From Aegilops tauschii subsp. strangulata (Eukaryota; Streptophyta; Magnoliopsida; Poales; Poaceae): a DNA stretch of 64,000 bases. Positions 21,321 to 33,258 of this stretch are shown here, in pieces (position 1 is the stretch's first letter; each line of letters begins with the position of its first letter). The position numbers were made by a program, and so were the translations under genes. A model generated the notes under the pieces. The model worked only from the letters and a program-made list of their open reading frames with translations, made no database searches and was not told where the DNA came from. The DNA lies in assembly GCF_002575655.3 (NCBI RefSeq), contig NC_053037.3:325651294-325715293 (forward strand). The letters are read 5' to 3'.

Positions 21321-22024
21321 AAAAATTGTTCGCCCGAAGAAATTGGACGAACGTGCCCCTGACCCTTCTCATTCGCTTGACATGTGTCACCCACGTACTA
21401 AGAAGTGGAGATCGTGTTAGATCGTGGGTGAATAGATAAGTATTTCGTGGGATGCGGAACGGTTTGAGCGGCAAAGCCGAAAATTTGGATAAGATAAGTT
21501 AAAAGTTCCGTTCGCAAATTCTTCAGCTGACAAGGACACAGTGAAGATTTTGAACGAGTTTCAAATAGAACGCACATGAAGAATTTGTGAATAGATTGGG
21601 TTGAGTATAGCATAGAGGGGGAAGGGTCCGATCACATTCACTTAGCAGAAAAACCAACTTGAAGAATTAGCCATAAGTGAATGCTGTAGAGGACATAAAC
21701 TCATATATATATATAGCCAATGAAGAAAAACGACGAAGAAGGTGAAGACAATGCAAAGTTGAAGAATATGAACAACTGAGGAATTTCAAAACTGAGGAAA
21801 AACTCAAATTGAAGATTTTCAACTTTTGTGGTGGCGTGACCCACCGTATAAGAATGATGATTTCAGACACCGCGTACAATTGTCGTAGGGTTCTGAGAAT
21901 CAAATTCTTCTTTAATTTCTTCACACTTAGAGTGTTATTCTTCATTGATTGAAGAAAAACGTTTCTTCATGTGTTGCACATCTAAGTCATCAATTTTGCA
22001 TAAATGTTAGGATGAGTGTCCTTT
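21321..22024 (-). other. Spacer between pol and internal promoter
   Basis: Rich in GAAGAA, GAGGAAT and AT runs such as ATATATATATA (21704-21715). No coding pattern. Also present at this place in the element design, so not a separate insertion as far as can be seen. Confidence 0.5.
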
Positions 22025-25000
22025 TCAAAGAACATTCGAAGATTCTAAGATATTTAGCTCACACCACAACTTGCTAAATCTCTTCTCATCCAAGGGCTTT
22101 GTGAAGATATCGGCTAGTTGTTCTTCAGTCTTCACATGCTCAATAGAAATGTCGCCCTTCAACACATGATCGCGAAGAAAATGATGACGAATCTGAATGT
22201 GCTTTGTCTTCGAGTGTTGAACTGGGTTGTGAGCAATCTTGATGGCACTCTCATTGTCACAGAAGAGAGGCACATTCTTCACGTTGAAGCCGTAGTCCTT
22301 CAGAGTTTGCTTCATCCACAGCAATTGAGCACAGCAAGAACCAGCAGCAATGTACTCAGCTTCAGCAGTAGACAGTGATACGCAGTTCTGTTTCTTTGAG
22401 GACCAACAGACCAAGGATCGTCCGAGGAAATGACATGTACCAGATGTTGACTTGCGGTCCACACGATCACCAGCATAGTCAGAGTCAGAATATCCAGTGA
22501 GATCAAAAGCCGAGCCCTTGGGGTACCATAATCCTAGTGTGGGTGTGTGAGCTAGATATCGAATAATATGTTTCATAGCCTTATGGTGTGATTGCTTCGG
22601 TGTAGCTTGAACTCGGGCACACATGCAAACACTAAGCATAATATCTGGCCTAGATGCACATAAGTACAATAAAGAACCAATCATGGAGCGGTATACCTTT
22701 TGATCGAAGTCAATACCATTTTCATCAGTGCACAGATGGCCATTTGTGGGCATTGGAATTTTGACGCCTTTGCAATCTTGCATCCCGAATTTCCTCAGTA
22801 CATCCTTGAGGTATTTCTCCTGAGATATGAATATGCCATTGCGCTGTTGACAAATTTGAAGACCTAAGAAGAATTTCAACTCTCCCATCATAGACATTTG
22901 ATATTCTTCACTCATCATATAGGCAAATTCATCACTATAATGTTGGTCAGTACAGCCAAAGATAATATCATCAACATATATTTGGCATACAAACAATTCA
23001 TCATCATATGATTTAGTGAAAAGTGTAGGGTCGAGTGAACCGGGTTTGAAGCCTTTCTTCATGAGGAATTCCTTCAAAGTATCATACCACGTCCGAGGGG
23101 CCTGCTTGAGGCCATAGAGGGCCTTATTGAGTCTGAAGACTTTGTCAGGATGCTTAGGATCTTCAAAACCTGGGGGTTGAGCAACATATACTTCTTCCTC
23201 AAGCTTACCATTGAGGAATGCACTTTGCACATCCATTTGATATAAAGTGATATCATGATGGTTAGCATAAGCAAGTAATATACGAATAGCCTCAAGTCTA
23301 GCAACAGGTGCAAAAGTTCATCGAAATCAATTCCTTCAACCTGTGTGTAGCCTTGAGCTACAAGCCGTGCCTTATTCCTCACCACAAGGCCATTTTCATC
23401 TTGCTTGTTGCGGTAGATCCACTTTGTGCCAATGATATTGTGTTTGCGAGGATCTGGACGTGTAACCAGTTCCCAGACGTTGTTGAGCTCGAATTGATGT
23501 AATTCTTCTTGCATGGCCTGAATCCACTCAGGCTCCAGAAATGCTTCATCTACCTTAGTGGGCTCTGTGATAGAGACAAAATCATAGTGCCCACAAAAGT
23601 TAGATAAATGTGAAGCTTTTGAGCGTGTGAGAGGACCTGGTGCTTCAATGTCATCGATGATCTTTTCAACTTGCACTTCTTTTGCAACGCGAGGATGAGT
23701 AGGTTGTCGTTGAGGAATTTGATCAGCATTTTCTTCACCACCATTTTCTTCAGCATTTTCTTCAGGTGCATTAGGTCGACGTTCTTCACGTTCTGGAATG
23801 AATTCTTCAGCAGATTCTTCGGTAGGAATGACATCCTCAGTAGCCTTGAACTTGATAGTTTCCTTAGGTGCTGGTTCATCTATCATAGAGGGTAGGTGCT
23901 CTCTTTGCGAGCCATTAGTTTCATCGAACCGCACATCTACAGTTTCAACAACCTTGTGAAGAACGTTGTTGAAGACTCTGTAGGTGTGCGAGTCCTTTCC
24001 GTAACCAAGCATAAAACCTTCATGTGCTTTCGGTGCAAATTTAGCATTGTGATGAGGATCTCTAATCCCACATTTAGCACCGAAGACTTTGAAATAACTC
24101 ACATTGGGTTTCTTGTCAGTGAGAAGTTCATAGGCAGTCTTCTTGAAGAATTTGTGAAGATATACCCTGTTGATGATGTGGCATGCAGTATAAATTGCCT
24201 CAATCCAGAAGTGACGAGGCGTCTTGTACTCATCAAGCATAGTGCGAGACATCTCAACAAGAGTTCTGTTCTTGCACTCCACGATGCCATTCTGCTGAGG
24301 AGTATAAGGAGCAGATAACTCATGAGTAATACCAAGTTCATCAAGATAGTCGTCAAGACCAGAATTCTTGAACTCAGTTCCATTGTCACTTCTGATGTGC
24401 TTGATCTTCACACCAAAGTTGGTTGAAGCCCTCGAAGAAAATCGTTTGAAGACTTCCTGCACTTCATGTTTGTAAGTAACAATGTGTACCCATGTGTAAC
24501 GAGAGTAATCATCAACAATAACAAAGCCATAGAGAAATGCATCATTTGTGACAGCTGAGTAATGGTTAGGACCAAAGAGGTCCATGTGAAGCAATTCGAA
24601 TGGTCGAGTAGTGGTCATGATAGTCTTCGCTGGATGCTTAGCCTTGGTCATCTTTCTAGCTTCACAAGCTCCACACAAGTGATCCTTGAGGAATTTGACA
24701 TTCTCAATGCCAATGACATGCTTCTTCTTCGCAAGCGTGTGCAAATTCCTCATGCCTGCATGACCAAGTCGTCGATGCCATAGCCACCCTTATGAAGCTT
24801 TTGCAAGTAGGCACACGGCTGGTTGCGGTCTTGTAGAGAAATCAACAATATACAAGTCTCCTCTCCTAAAGCCTTCGAAGACTTTGGAATTGTCAGCTTC
24901 CATAACCACAACACAACGATACTTGCCAAAGACAACTACCATATCAAGATCACAAAGCATTGAGACAGATATGAGGTTGTATCCTAAGGACTCGACAAGC

Positions 25001-25213
25001 ATGACTTTGTCCATGTGTCGATCCTTTGTGATCGTAACCTTACCTAGACCCAATACCTGACTTTTGCCTTTGTCAGCGAAGATGATATGCTTCAGATGCG
25101 ATGGTGATAAGGGTGCATCCATCAATAGATTCTTGTCACCAGTCATGTGATTAGTACATCCACTATCGAGGACCCACTCAGTGGCTTTGGGTTGATCATC
25201 CTGCAGATGAATT
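22025..25213 (-). pseudogene. Copia pol of the Maximus-like element
   Basis: Reads leftward. Protease has LDSGCTNHMTGD at about 25170-25135; then the pre-integrase HRRLGH motif; integrase with HMDLFGP, RSDNGTEF and the Glu of NGIVECKN; reverse transcriptase with DVQSAFLNG and YVDDIIFG; RNase H with [19 protein letters not shown] and DNESAI. It ends at 22025. Two lesions are seen: TAA at 24790-24792 between protease and the pre-integrase motif, and a one-base deletion near 23316 just before the reverse transcriptase core. All catalytic motifs are otherwise legible. An Arg-to-Cys change next to the integrase Glu is unusual. The frame is the same as gag. Confidence 0.92.
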
Positions 25214-25437
25214 AGTGTAGCTTACGAACTTCATATACTTCATCAGTGAAGAATATGACATCACAATTCATCAGACGAATTTCATCAAGCAATGCAACAG
25301 TTAAAACAGTATGAGGACGTGAGAAATGAAAGTTCATTTCTTCATGATTAGCCTGCGTCCTTTCAGGCACTCTTCAAGTCTCCAACAAATTCTTCAGACA
25401 TTCAAGCACGTCTGGAGACCTGACCCTGCAGAAGAGA
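25214..25437 (-). other. gag-protease linker with stops
   Basis: Between the gag TAA and the protease start, several stops occur in every plausible frame. The protease side opens after CTGCAG, which looks like a splice acceptor. Either decayed coding sequence or a true noncoding gap. Confidence 0.45.
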
Positions 25438-27183
25438 TTAGTTCTTTTTCTTCACCACCCACATCTGAAGGGGTGGCAAAGAGTTCATCACTCTGCGAGC
25501 TCCATATGAGAAAGGTGGCATAGAAGCCAATCCATTTCGTTTCACATAAGAGGAGTTAGGGTAAGCATATGAATAAGCAGAGAAATTCTTCGAGGACTTA
25601 TGAACATAATGATTAGAAGAATAATGCTCATATTCATAGCCCTTAGCTCTTTCCTGCGAAACAGAGTTGTTAGCACGATGATGTTCATATGAGGACTTTG
25701 ATCCTTTTGAGAAATATGATCCACGTGAGGAATTCGATCCGTATGAGGACTTGGATCCATATGAAGAATTTGGTCCATATGAAGAATTTGATCTGGGGTT
25801 CCTATTCTTCACAGGTGGTGTCATGAGGACATTCACCTGAAGACTTTCAAGGCACCTTTTGGGAACCCAGATTTTCTTCATAGGAGAACCGTTCCTGCAG
25901 TTAGTGCCAACATATCTAGCAAATACTTCACCATTCTGATTTTTAAACAGTTTATAGTTGGAGTCAAATGACTCATCAAAAGAATGAGAAGATTCACATG
26001 TAAAGCCAGATAAATTAGATGGATCAACTGGAGGTCCCTTTGCAGCAACCCATGAGGTTTTGGGGTACTGCTCAGGCTTCCAATATGTACCATCAGCATT
26101 GAGTTTCCTCTCAAAGGCAATACCCTTTTTCCTAGGGTTCCTGTTGAGGATCTGCTTTTTAAGCACATCACAAAGAGTCTGATGCCCTTTGATGCTTTTG
26201 TACATGCCTGTCATGTACAATTCCTTCAGCCCTGCATCGTCAGTGATACTAGCAATGTCCTCAGATGAGGAATTAGTGATAGCAGAGACAGTTGAAGAAT
26301 TTGTAGCATTAGAAGCATTTGAGCATTCAGGTGATGAATTAGCAGATTTACGTTCAATGCATTTCAAACATGGAGGAACAAATTCTTCCTGAGAAGCGCT
26401 GATTTGTTGAGCAAGTAATGAATCGCGCTCCTTCTGAAGATCTTCATAACTCACTCTTAGCTTTTCAAGATCTTGCTTTCTTTGAAGAAATTCATAAGAA
26501 AGCTTCTCATGATCAGATAAGAGAGTGTTATGATGACCTTGAAGGTTGTCAAATCTAGACTGAAGTCTCTGAAGATTTTCAGTCAAGGTTTTAGTGCGAT
26601 CCATTTCTTCACCCAACATATCATCACTTTTATCTAGCATGTTTTGAACCTTTTCCAAGGCCTTTTGTTGTTTAGTGGTAATACAAACAAGCTTGGTATA
26701 CCTAGGTCCAAAATCATCATCAGATTCATCATCACTAGACTCGGATGAGGAACATTCGGTTACCTTGGCACCTTTTGCCATGAGGCATGGTGCAGAAGAT
26801 GATGGTTCAGGTTCGAAAGTCATCGTTTTGAGTGATTCCTTGAAATCCTCAAACCAGGGATCATGACAAGTTCGATGACCTTCATAGACGTCAGAGATTT
26901 GGTCCCAGATAAGCTTCGCATTGCAAAGATGCATAATGCGCCTGAATTCATCTCTGGATAGGCAGGAACAGATGATATCCTTCGCCATGATGTCAAGTCG
27001 AGTGTACTTGCGAATATCATCAGTGTCCGCCATCTTGCATAGATCGGTAAGACCAATCTCAGTGACGGTCCACAGCTCGCTGTTCATTGCCATGAGGCGC
27101 CTCCTCATCATGGCCTTCCACTTGGGATAATCATGACCGTCAAAGATGGAGCATGTCACTTTCTTCATACCTGCGGTCGACAT
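25438..27183 (-). CDS. gag of the Maximus-like element, intact frame
   Basis: 581 residues with no interruption. It would form the virus-like particle core. The N-terminal part has the Copia gag text FDGHDYPKWKAMMRRRL. A long Leu/Glu/Lys/Gln stretch at roughly residues 165-265 looks like a coiled coil. A Ser/Tyr/Gly-rich repeat (SSYGSKSSYGSNSS type) lies near the C-terminus. The usual zinc knuckle CX2CX4HX4C is not visible; only a CLKC pair is seen in the middle. The start ATG at 27183 lies about 45 bp downstream of the primer site. The intact frame contrasts with the broken pol and extra ORF. Confidence 0.85.
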   Translation of the reverse strand: MSTAGMKKVTCSIFDGHDYPKWKAMMRRRLMAMNSELWTVTEIGLTDLCKMADTDDIRKYTRLDIMAKDIICSCLSRDEFRRIMHLCNAKLIWDQISDVYEGHRTCHDPWFEDFKESLKTMTFEPEPSSSAPCLMAKGAKVTECSSSESSDDESDDDFGPRYTKLVCITTKQQKALEKVQNMLDKSDDMLGEEMDRTKTLTENLQRLQSRFDNLQGHHNTLLSDHEKLSYEFLQRKQDLEKLRVSYEDLQKERDSLLAQQISASQEEFVPPCLKCIERKSANSSPECSNASNATNSSTVSAITNSSSEDIASITDDAGLKELYMTGMYKSIKGHQTLCDVLKKQILNRNPRKKGIAFERKLNADGTYWKPEQYPKTSWVAAKGPPVDPSNLSGFTCESSHSFDESFDSNYKLFKNQNGEVFARYVGTNCRNGSPMKKIWVPKRCLESLQVNVLMTPPVKNRNPRSNSSYGPNSSYGSKSSYGSNSSRGSYFSKGSKSSYEHHRANNSVSQERAKGYEYEHYSSNHYVHKSSKNFSAYSYAYPNSSYVKRNGLASMPPFSYGARRVMNSLPPLQMWVVKKKN

Positions 27184-27228
27184 AACTAAAACTCCAGGCG
27201 GTTAAACCAAAATCACACAGAACAGGGG

Positions 27229-27249
27229 AGTACCTTGCTCTGATACCAA
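27229..27249 (-). promoter_or_regulatory. Primer binding site of the Maximus-like element
   Basis: On the minus strand TTGGTATCAGAGCAAGG follows the 5' LTR after one base. It matches the 3' end complement of initiator tRNA-Met. Confidence 0.92.
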
Positions 27250-27250
27250 T

Positions 27251-28759
27251 TGAAAGTGCGTTATATCGACTAGAGGGGGGTGAATAGGTGATTTTTATGA
27301 ATTCTTCACTGAGGAAATTCCTTAGCGAAGAACTACTTGCAGCGGAATAAGTACTCAAAAGTATGCATAGCAGAACACAAGCATGGTCATCATGATGAAA
27401 TGAAGACAAGCACAGAGTACAGAAAGCGTAAACACAGGATAACATAGGATGAAGACAAACAGACTAAAGAAATTGAACTGAGGAAATTGAGAAAGTCTTT
27501 AGTCAAAGTCTTCAAACACAGATATGAACAAGTGCACAATACAGTTATGAGGAAATGAAAGAGTTGAGGAAATAGAACCAGTTGGCTTGGTGAAGACAAT
27601 GATTTGGTAGACCAGTTCCAACTGCTGTCTCAGTTGTACGTCTGGTTAGGGCGGCTAAGTATTTAAACCTGAGGACACCCAGTCCTGAACACGCAGTCCA
27701 GGACACTTAGTCCTCACCGTATTCCCCTTGAGCTAAGGTCACACAGACCTCGCCCAATCACTCGTGGTAAGTCTTCAGGTGACTTCCGAACCTTCACAAA
27801 CTCGGTCACTCGGCGATCCACAATTTCCTCTTGGATGCTCTAGACCATGACGCCTAACCGTCTGGAAGAAGCACAGTCTTCAAAGGTAACAAGCGTCGGA
27901 TCCACGCAGGATCAATCTCTTTAGTGATGCTCAATCACTTTGGGTTTGTAGGTGTTTGGGTTTGGGTTTTCCTCACTTGATGATTTTCGCTCAAAGTCCT
28001 CGGAGGATGGGATGCTCTCAATTGACAAGTGTCAGTTTCTCTCGCAGCAGCCAACCAGCTAGTGGTTGTGGGGGCGGCTATTTATAGCCTAGGGAGCAGC
28101 CCGTCATGATAAGACATAAATGCCCTTTAATGATATGACCGTTAGGTGGGTAGATATTTTGGGACACCTGGCGCATAGCACAGCAACGGTCGGAAATTTG
28201 AGTATCAAATTCCTTAGGGCTATCATGTTCCTCACTGTGTAGGCAATCCGCACTGGCGAATTCCTAACTCCTCGGTCAGAACAAATTCCTCAGAGACCAG
28301 AAGAACTTCGTCTCTGTCACTGAAGAATATGACTGAATTGTATGAGATTTCCAATGGCGTCACTCGAAGGGATTGGTAGGTGTAGGATTTTGAGTTGAGC
28401 ATCACATGGAAATTTTTCCTTAGTATTTCCTCGACCCCCTTTGACAGTACGGTGTTTCCTATGACTCGAGAAAGAGAAAATGAAACTACGAAAACAAAAG
28501 TCTTCACGCTTCATGTTCCTCAAATGAATACCAAGTCTTCAAAGGTCACACCAATTTCTTCACTTTCAAAGTCTTCAGAAAGTCTTCAGAAATCCAAAGT
28601 CTTCAGCCGAAGAACTTCATTTTTAGGGGTCGACTTTCACTGTAAATATCAAACTCCTCATAGACTTATAGACCTGTGTACACTCATAAACACATTAGTC
28701 CCTTAACCTATAAGTCTTCAATACACAAAAATCACTAAGGGGCACTAGATGCACTTACA
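27251..28759 (-). repeat. 5' LTR of the Maximus-like element
   Basis: 1509 bp, uninterrupted partner of the left LTR. On the minus strand it runs TGTAAGTGCATCTAG to CGCACTTTCA. It preserves the empty Angela insertion site. Confidence 0.94.
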
Positions 28760-28764
28760 ACACC

Positions 28765-29571
28765 ACAACCTTTTTAATACATTTACAATTTTTATAGCTA
28801 AACAAAATTGAAAGGGTTTTGCATGCATTGACAACACAAGGTTATAGGTTTAGCACTTCCAAAAGTTCTTAGTACGTATGTCTGTTCGGTAGCATTTGTG
28901 AATTGTGATAGAAGAAGTTATGGGCTGGTTTGTGGTGACAAACTTGATGTGCAGACTTCGATGGTGTGGTTCTACAATGACAATCTATGTACTTTCTATT
29001 AAGTAGGAAGGGCTGCCACCCGGTTCCTTTGATTATGTTCGTGAGGCCATGAGGCCTGCCACTCGGACCTGGGCGAATTCTTGGAGGCCTAGCCTCAGCG
29101 TACCGGTAGGAGGAGGCGCCTCTAACCTGAATCTTATGGGCTATTCATAACAAGATGGCTATCGAGCGGGTCTTCTTGCGACATGCTTCTGATTATATGT
29201 TCAAACTTTTCACATTTTTATAGCAGTGCCACCCGCTATTTAGTCGGTGGGGCAGGGACCAGCTAGGAAGCATGCTTGATGGTCTTCATGAGGTTGGCCA
29301 ACATCTCGATTTGCCCCCCTAGCGGTTGCCTCATCCTTGTCGAGGAGTCGTGTATCTTCTTTTCTTTTCGTCTTATGGCATGCTTTGTGTTGTTGCCCAA
29401 CCTACCTCTTATTTATTTTCTATCACACTTTGATCTCGTGTATGAACGTGGTTGGTGATTTATGTATAAACCAGGGTGAAAGCCTATTGGGTGCTTCGGT
29501 CTAAATGATTAAAAGTTGCTTCCAGCTGCGGCATGATAGGTTCAACAACCTCATTCTCTCATACTTAAGCT
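28765..29571. other. Unassigned spacer
   Basis: About 800 bp of mixed composition right of the Maximus-like element. Only short frames without motifs. It may continue the DNA left of 6256. A stretch near 29465-29510 (AAACCAGGGTGAAAGCC) recalls LINE tails but is not diagnostic. Confidence 0.4.
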
Positions 29572-29597
29572 TTATATATATATATATATATATATAC
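29572..29597. repeat. (TA)n tract at the left edge of the 5.7-kb TIR element
   Basis: A run of alternating T and A of about 24 bp. A matching tract lies at 35271-35285 on the other side. Confidence 0.85.
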
Positions 29598-29602
29598 ATA
29601 AA

Positions 29603-29642
29603 CACTATTCTGATCACGGGATCAGAATAATATTCTGATCAC
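29603..29642 (+). repeat. Left terminal inverted repeat of the 5.7-kb element
   Basis: Contains the palindrome ATTCTGATC-ACG-GGATCAGAAT, able to fold into a 9-bp hairpin. Confidence 0.6.
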
Positions 29643-29939
29643 AACCTGAACTGCCTGAGTAATGCGTCTGAACTTCCCTCTATACGAACCCGACCTTCGG
29701 GCTATCTTCGCAACCGTGGCTTCCCCCGCGAATTATTCTTGTTAGTCATGTTCTATATGATGTTAGTGTAATCTAGAAACGTTTTTTTACCAACTAAATA
29801 CCGGTTTTAAATAGGAATCTCGCTCGTTGGCAGATTTTGCTCTCGGGTCGTGATGAAATTGCATTTTTTGCAATTTTACTGCCTGAGTTGTTCAACCTGA
29901 ACTTCTCCAAGTGCTAGATTGAACTTCCGCCAACATTGC

Positions 29940-30900
29940 CCAAATGGAGCTTCCGATATACCGTTGGAAAGCTATGGACACCAGTATCATGACCCAAGTT
30001 AAATTTTTGGCAAAATTTAAGCGGTTTAAGAGCAGTTTTGAAAACCGTTTCTTCTTCATACAAAAAACGTGAATCGTATTTTCGATCTCATTTCTAAACC
30101 GTTTATCGGAATGAGGCAAATAATATGGTGTTGGAAAACTGCTACAAAACCGCTCCTTCCATATGTTGAAAGTTTTTCTAATTCCCTATGGTTAAAGAGT
30201 AATTTGGAAAATCGTAAAATCTCATAAACCGAACAGCCGAGTTCGTATTTTCGATGTCATTTCGAAATGGCTAATCCAATTGAGGCAAGTGATATGGCGT
30301 TGGAAAGCTTATGAAAATGCGCTACTTTCTCACTTTGAAAGTTTTTTCTAATTTTGAACGGTTTAAAAGTAATTTAGAAAACGGTACAAGTTCCACTGAA
30401 TTCGTATTTTCGAGCTAATTTTTTAACCGTACGTCCGAATGCGGCAAATGATATGGCGTTGGAAAGCTTGAGGAAATGCAAACTTTTTGTTATATATTGC
30501 TTCTCCCAATTCCTTACTTTTCTAAGTCAATTTTGAAAATGGCTAAAAACGTATTTTCTCCGTAATTTGTACAAACTTTATAGGAATGGGGCAAATAATA
30601 TACCGTTGAAAAGATACAGAAAATGCGAAACTTTTTCGTATCGATGGTTTTCTCTAATTCCTAGCCATTTTCAAGTAATTTAGGAAACGGCGGGATCATT
30701 CGTTCTACCTTTATCGCGAAACAGATTCTTCCAAAATGCACCGCGTGAAGACTTCAACTTCTTGGCATGTCTACTTGAACTTCACTCTGTTTTTCACGTG
30801 TTTTTTTTGCTTGTAGCTCTCCATCCACTCACCGGATTGAGCAAATGATATACCGATGGAAAGCTGCTGTAAACACGCATCTTTCCCGTGTTGATCATTT
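29940..30900 (+). repeat. Diverged tandem units around GATATGGCGTTGGAAAGC
   Basis: The core GATAT-CCGTTGGAAAGC or GATATGGCGTTGGAAAGC occurs near 29953, 30123, 30291, 30451, 30602 and 30851. Spacing is mostly 150-170 bp. Each unit also carries a TTTTGAAAA-type stretch and an AACCG word. Confidence 0.7.
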
Positions 30901-31252
30901 TTTAATACTCGTGACGACTCTAAAAGTTTTTCATCTGAAATTCATTCAGCGTAGTAGTTGAACTTCCTGCTATTTTCACGTTGAACTTCTGTGACGTATT
31001 TTTGTTTCTAATTTTCTCATCCATTCGTTAGTGTTACACAAATGATATTTCTTTTGTACAAACCTATCTCACAATAATTTTTCATCCGATCGAGGACTTG
31101 AACTTATAACAACAAAACTTTTAGTCTTTGGTTTTTTATTCTTTTCTAATACAAAATGCACACCGTGTAGTACGTGAACTTCTGGCAGTTATCAATCTAA
31201 ATTTCTCTCGGTTACATGAAAATATCTGAGTTTTTTATGAATATTTGAATTT

Positions 31253-31588
31253 CTTAATCTTTTTTATGAAATTTTGAAGCGCTCTATTATTAAAATTTGA
31301 ACTTCTTGTTATTTATTTTTTGAACTTCTTGTTTCCATTCTTTAATAACGAGGAAAATCTGAGTTTTCTATAATCATCGAACTTCTCCATCTTTTTAATA
31401 TGAACTTCCTGGTTTTATTTCTTAATCTTTTTGATGAAATTTTGAAGCGTTCTATTATTAAAAGTTGAACTTCTTGTTATTTAATTTTTGAACTTCTTGT
31501 TTTCATTCTTTACTAACGAGGAAAATCTGAGTTTTCTATGATCATCAAACTTCTCCATCTTTTTAATATGGACTTCCTGATTTTATTT
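31253..31588 (+). repeat. Two tandem copies of a 168-bp unit
   Basis: Copies 31253-31420 and 31421-31588 differ at only a few bases. A third copy begins at 31589 and then diverges. Each unit contains GAACTTC-type words. Confidence 0.9.
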
Positions 31589-32520
31589 CTTAATCTTTTT
31601 TTTTCAATTTGAAGTTCATGGTTGATTCTTCAATACTAAGGGATATTTGAGTATTTTAATAACGGTAAAAATCTTAGTTTCTAAATAAACATCGAACCAC
31701 TTCGTTGTTTTCGTTTGAACTTCTAGTTTTTTCAGAAATGGGGGAAGTCTATTTTTAAACTTTTTTAGTTGTTCCTTTTTTTAATTTGAACTTCTTCGTT
31801 GTATACTTTAGTAACGAGAAAAATCTGAGTTTTTCATAATCTTTGGACTTCTCTTTTATTTTAATTTGAACTTCTTAGTCTTATTCTTAGAAAAAATATG
31901 TTTTTAGATAAGCATCAAACATTTTTCTAAAAAATAACTTTATACTTTTATTTTTCCAAGAAACGGAAAGAATTTGAGTTTTTCTATATGCATCGAACTT
32001 CTCCTTTTTTAAATTTGAAATTCTTCATTTTATTTTCTAGTAACAAGGAAAACTGAGTTTTATCATAAATATGAAACTTCTCTATTTTTGTAATTTGGAC
32101 TTCTTGATTTATTTTCTTTCAGTAAAGACAATATCCTAGTTTTGTAATAAATATTGAATTGTCCATTATTTCAATTTCAAATTCTAGTTTTTTTTTAATT
32201 TTTGAAACAATGAAAGTCCTTTTTATGATTTTTGAACTTCTCTATTTTTAAAATTTGAACTTCTTGTTTTTTATTTTAGAAATGGTGAAATATCCGCTTC
32301 TAAGTGTCTTTTACTTTTGAACTGCTCTTCTTGATTGTCCTTAGTGATTGAAGAAATTTGAGGTTTTAGTAAATATTGAACCGCTCCGCTTCTAGGTTTT
32401 TTAAGGTGTGTTGTGAGTAGAACTCCGAACTTCGGCTGTCGTTTTTTTTTCGAACTTATGCGATATTTGTAAAAAAAAGAGCCAATTTGCGCAATTTTTG
32501 AATCTTTTCTAAATGGTTGA

Positions 32521-32654
32521 CCTTGAACTTCTCGACATTTTTCACTATAGACACCTTTTTTTGTATGTAATAACGTCTCTATACACACCTTGAACTTCTC
32601 AACATTTTTCACTATACACCCCTTTTTTGTATGTAATAACTTCTCTATGTCAAA
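32521..32654 (+). repeat. Two tandem copies of a 67-bp unit
   Basis: Copies 32521-32587 and 32588-32654 both begin CCTTGAACTTCTC and share ACATTTTTCACTATA. Confidence 0.9.
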
Positions 32655-33075
32655 TGTCTCCCTGAATGTATATGAGCTTACCTAAAAATATGTACGTAAG
32701 CTTCTTTTTTTAATATGAACTTCTCGATTTATTCTTTAGTGATGGAGAAATTTAGTGAAAATATCTAGTTTTATTCAATTTTTTGGTTTATCATTTAGTA
32801 ACGAGGAAAATCCTTGGGTATAGTGTTAGTACAGTGTTATCAACTGAATATATTTTGAAGTCTATCATAGTATCAGTACAGTGTTAGTAGTAGTCCATGT
32901 AGACACGGTGACAACAATTATAATAAACTCACAAGTAAAGAACACTCGCATCTCCCATCCTGGTACATCTAACTCACTGAAACCCATAAGCAAATCACTC
33001 TACGTAACGCCTAACACTGGTACTTCTAGCTGACAGAGACATGACCTGCTTAGCTTGGTTAACAACCACTAGGCT

Positions 33076-33258
33076 ATGCCAAAATCAGCGAGTGCGCAGC
33101 TAGCTACTGCCTCCGGCTACTTCCCTGGAGCACTGTGTGAGGCGATCGAATGCATCAAGCGCGTGCTGCAAACATATCACACATGGATCGAGTACAACTT
33201 TATTGACAGCGATGGCGACCATGGACGCTGGAAGAAAGACGATTGGCACGACCTGTAG
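33076..33258 (+). other. Short ORF of unknown origin inside the TIR element
   Basis: 60 codons beginning MPKSASAQLATASGYF with base composition more gene-like than its surroundings. No family recognised. It may be a captured gene fragment or chance; the bases up to 33512 are of similar composition. Confidence 0.25.

Larger units (their letters stand above)
6261..28759 (-). mobile_element. SIRE/Maximus-like Copia LTR retrotransposon, host of a nested insertion
   Basis: The element is read on the minus strand. Its 5' LTR is at the right (27251-28759) and its 3' LTR at the left (6261-7776 plus 16497-16507). It has a tRNA-Met type primer site, gag, pol (protease, integrase, reverse transcriptase, RNase H), an extra ORF in the env position, several purine tracts and the 3' LTR. 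Without the 8.7-kb Angela-type insertion it is about 13.8 kb, the large size usual for the SIRE/Maximus lineage. Flanks are AAACC (6256-6260) and ACACC (28760-28764), a target duplication with one mismatch. Lineage is inferred from order and motifs; the name Maximus is from memory. Confidence 0.88.

Noticed and set aside
28765..29571. Missing right half of the hAT element
   Set aside because: No inverted copy of the CAGTGGCAGACCC end and no transposase text was found there.
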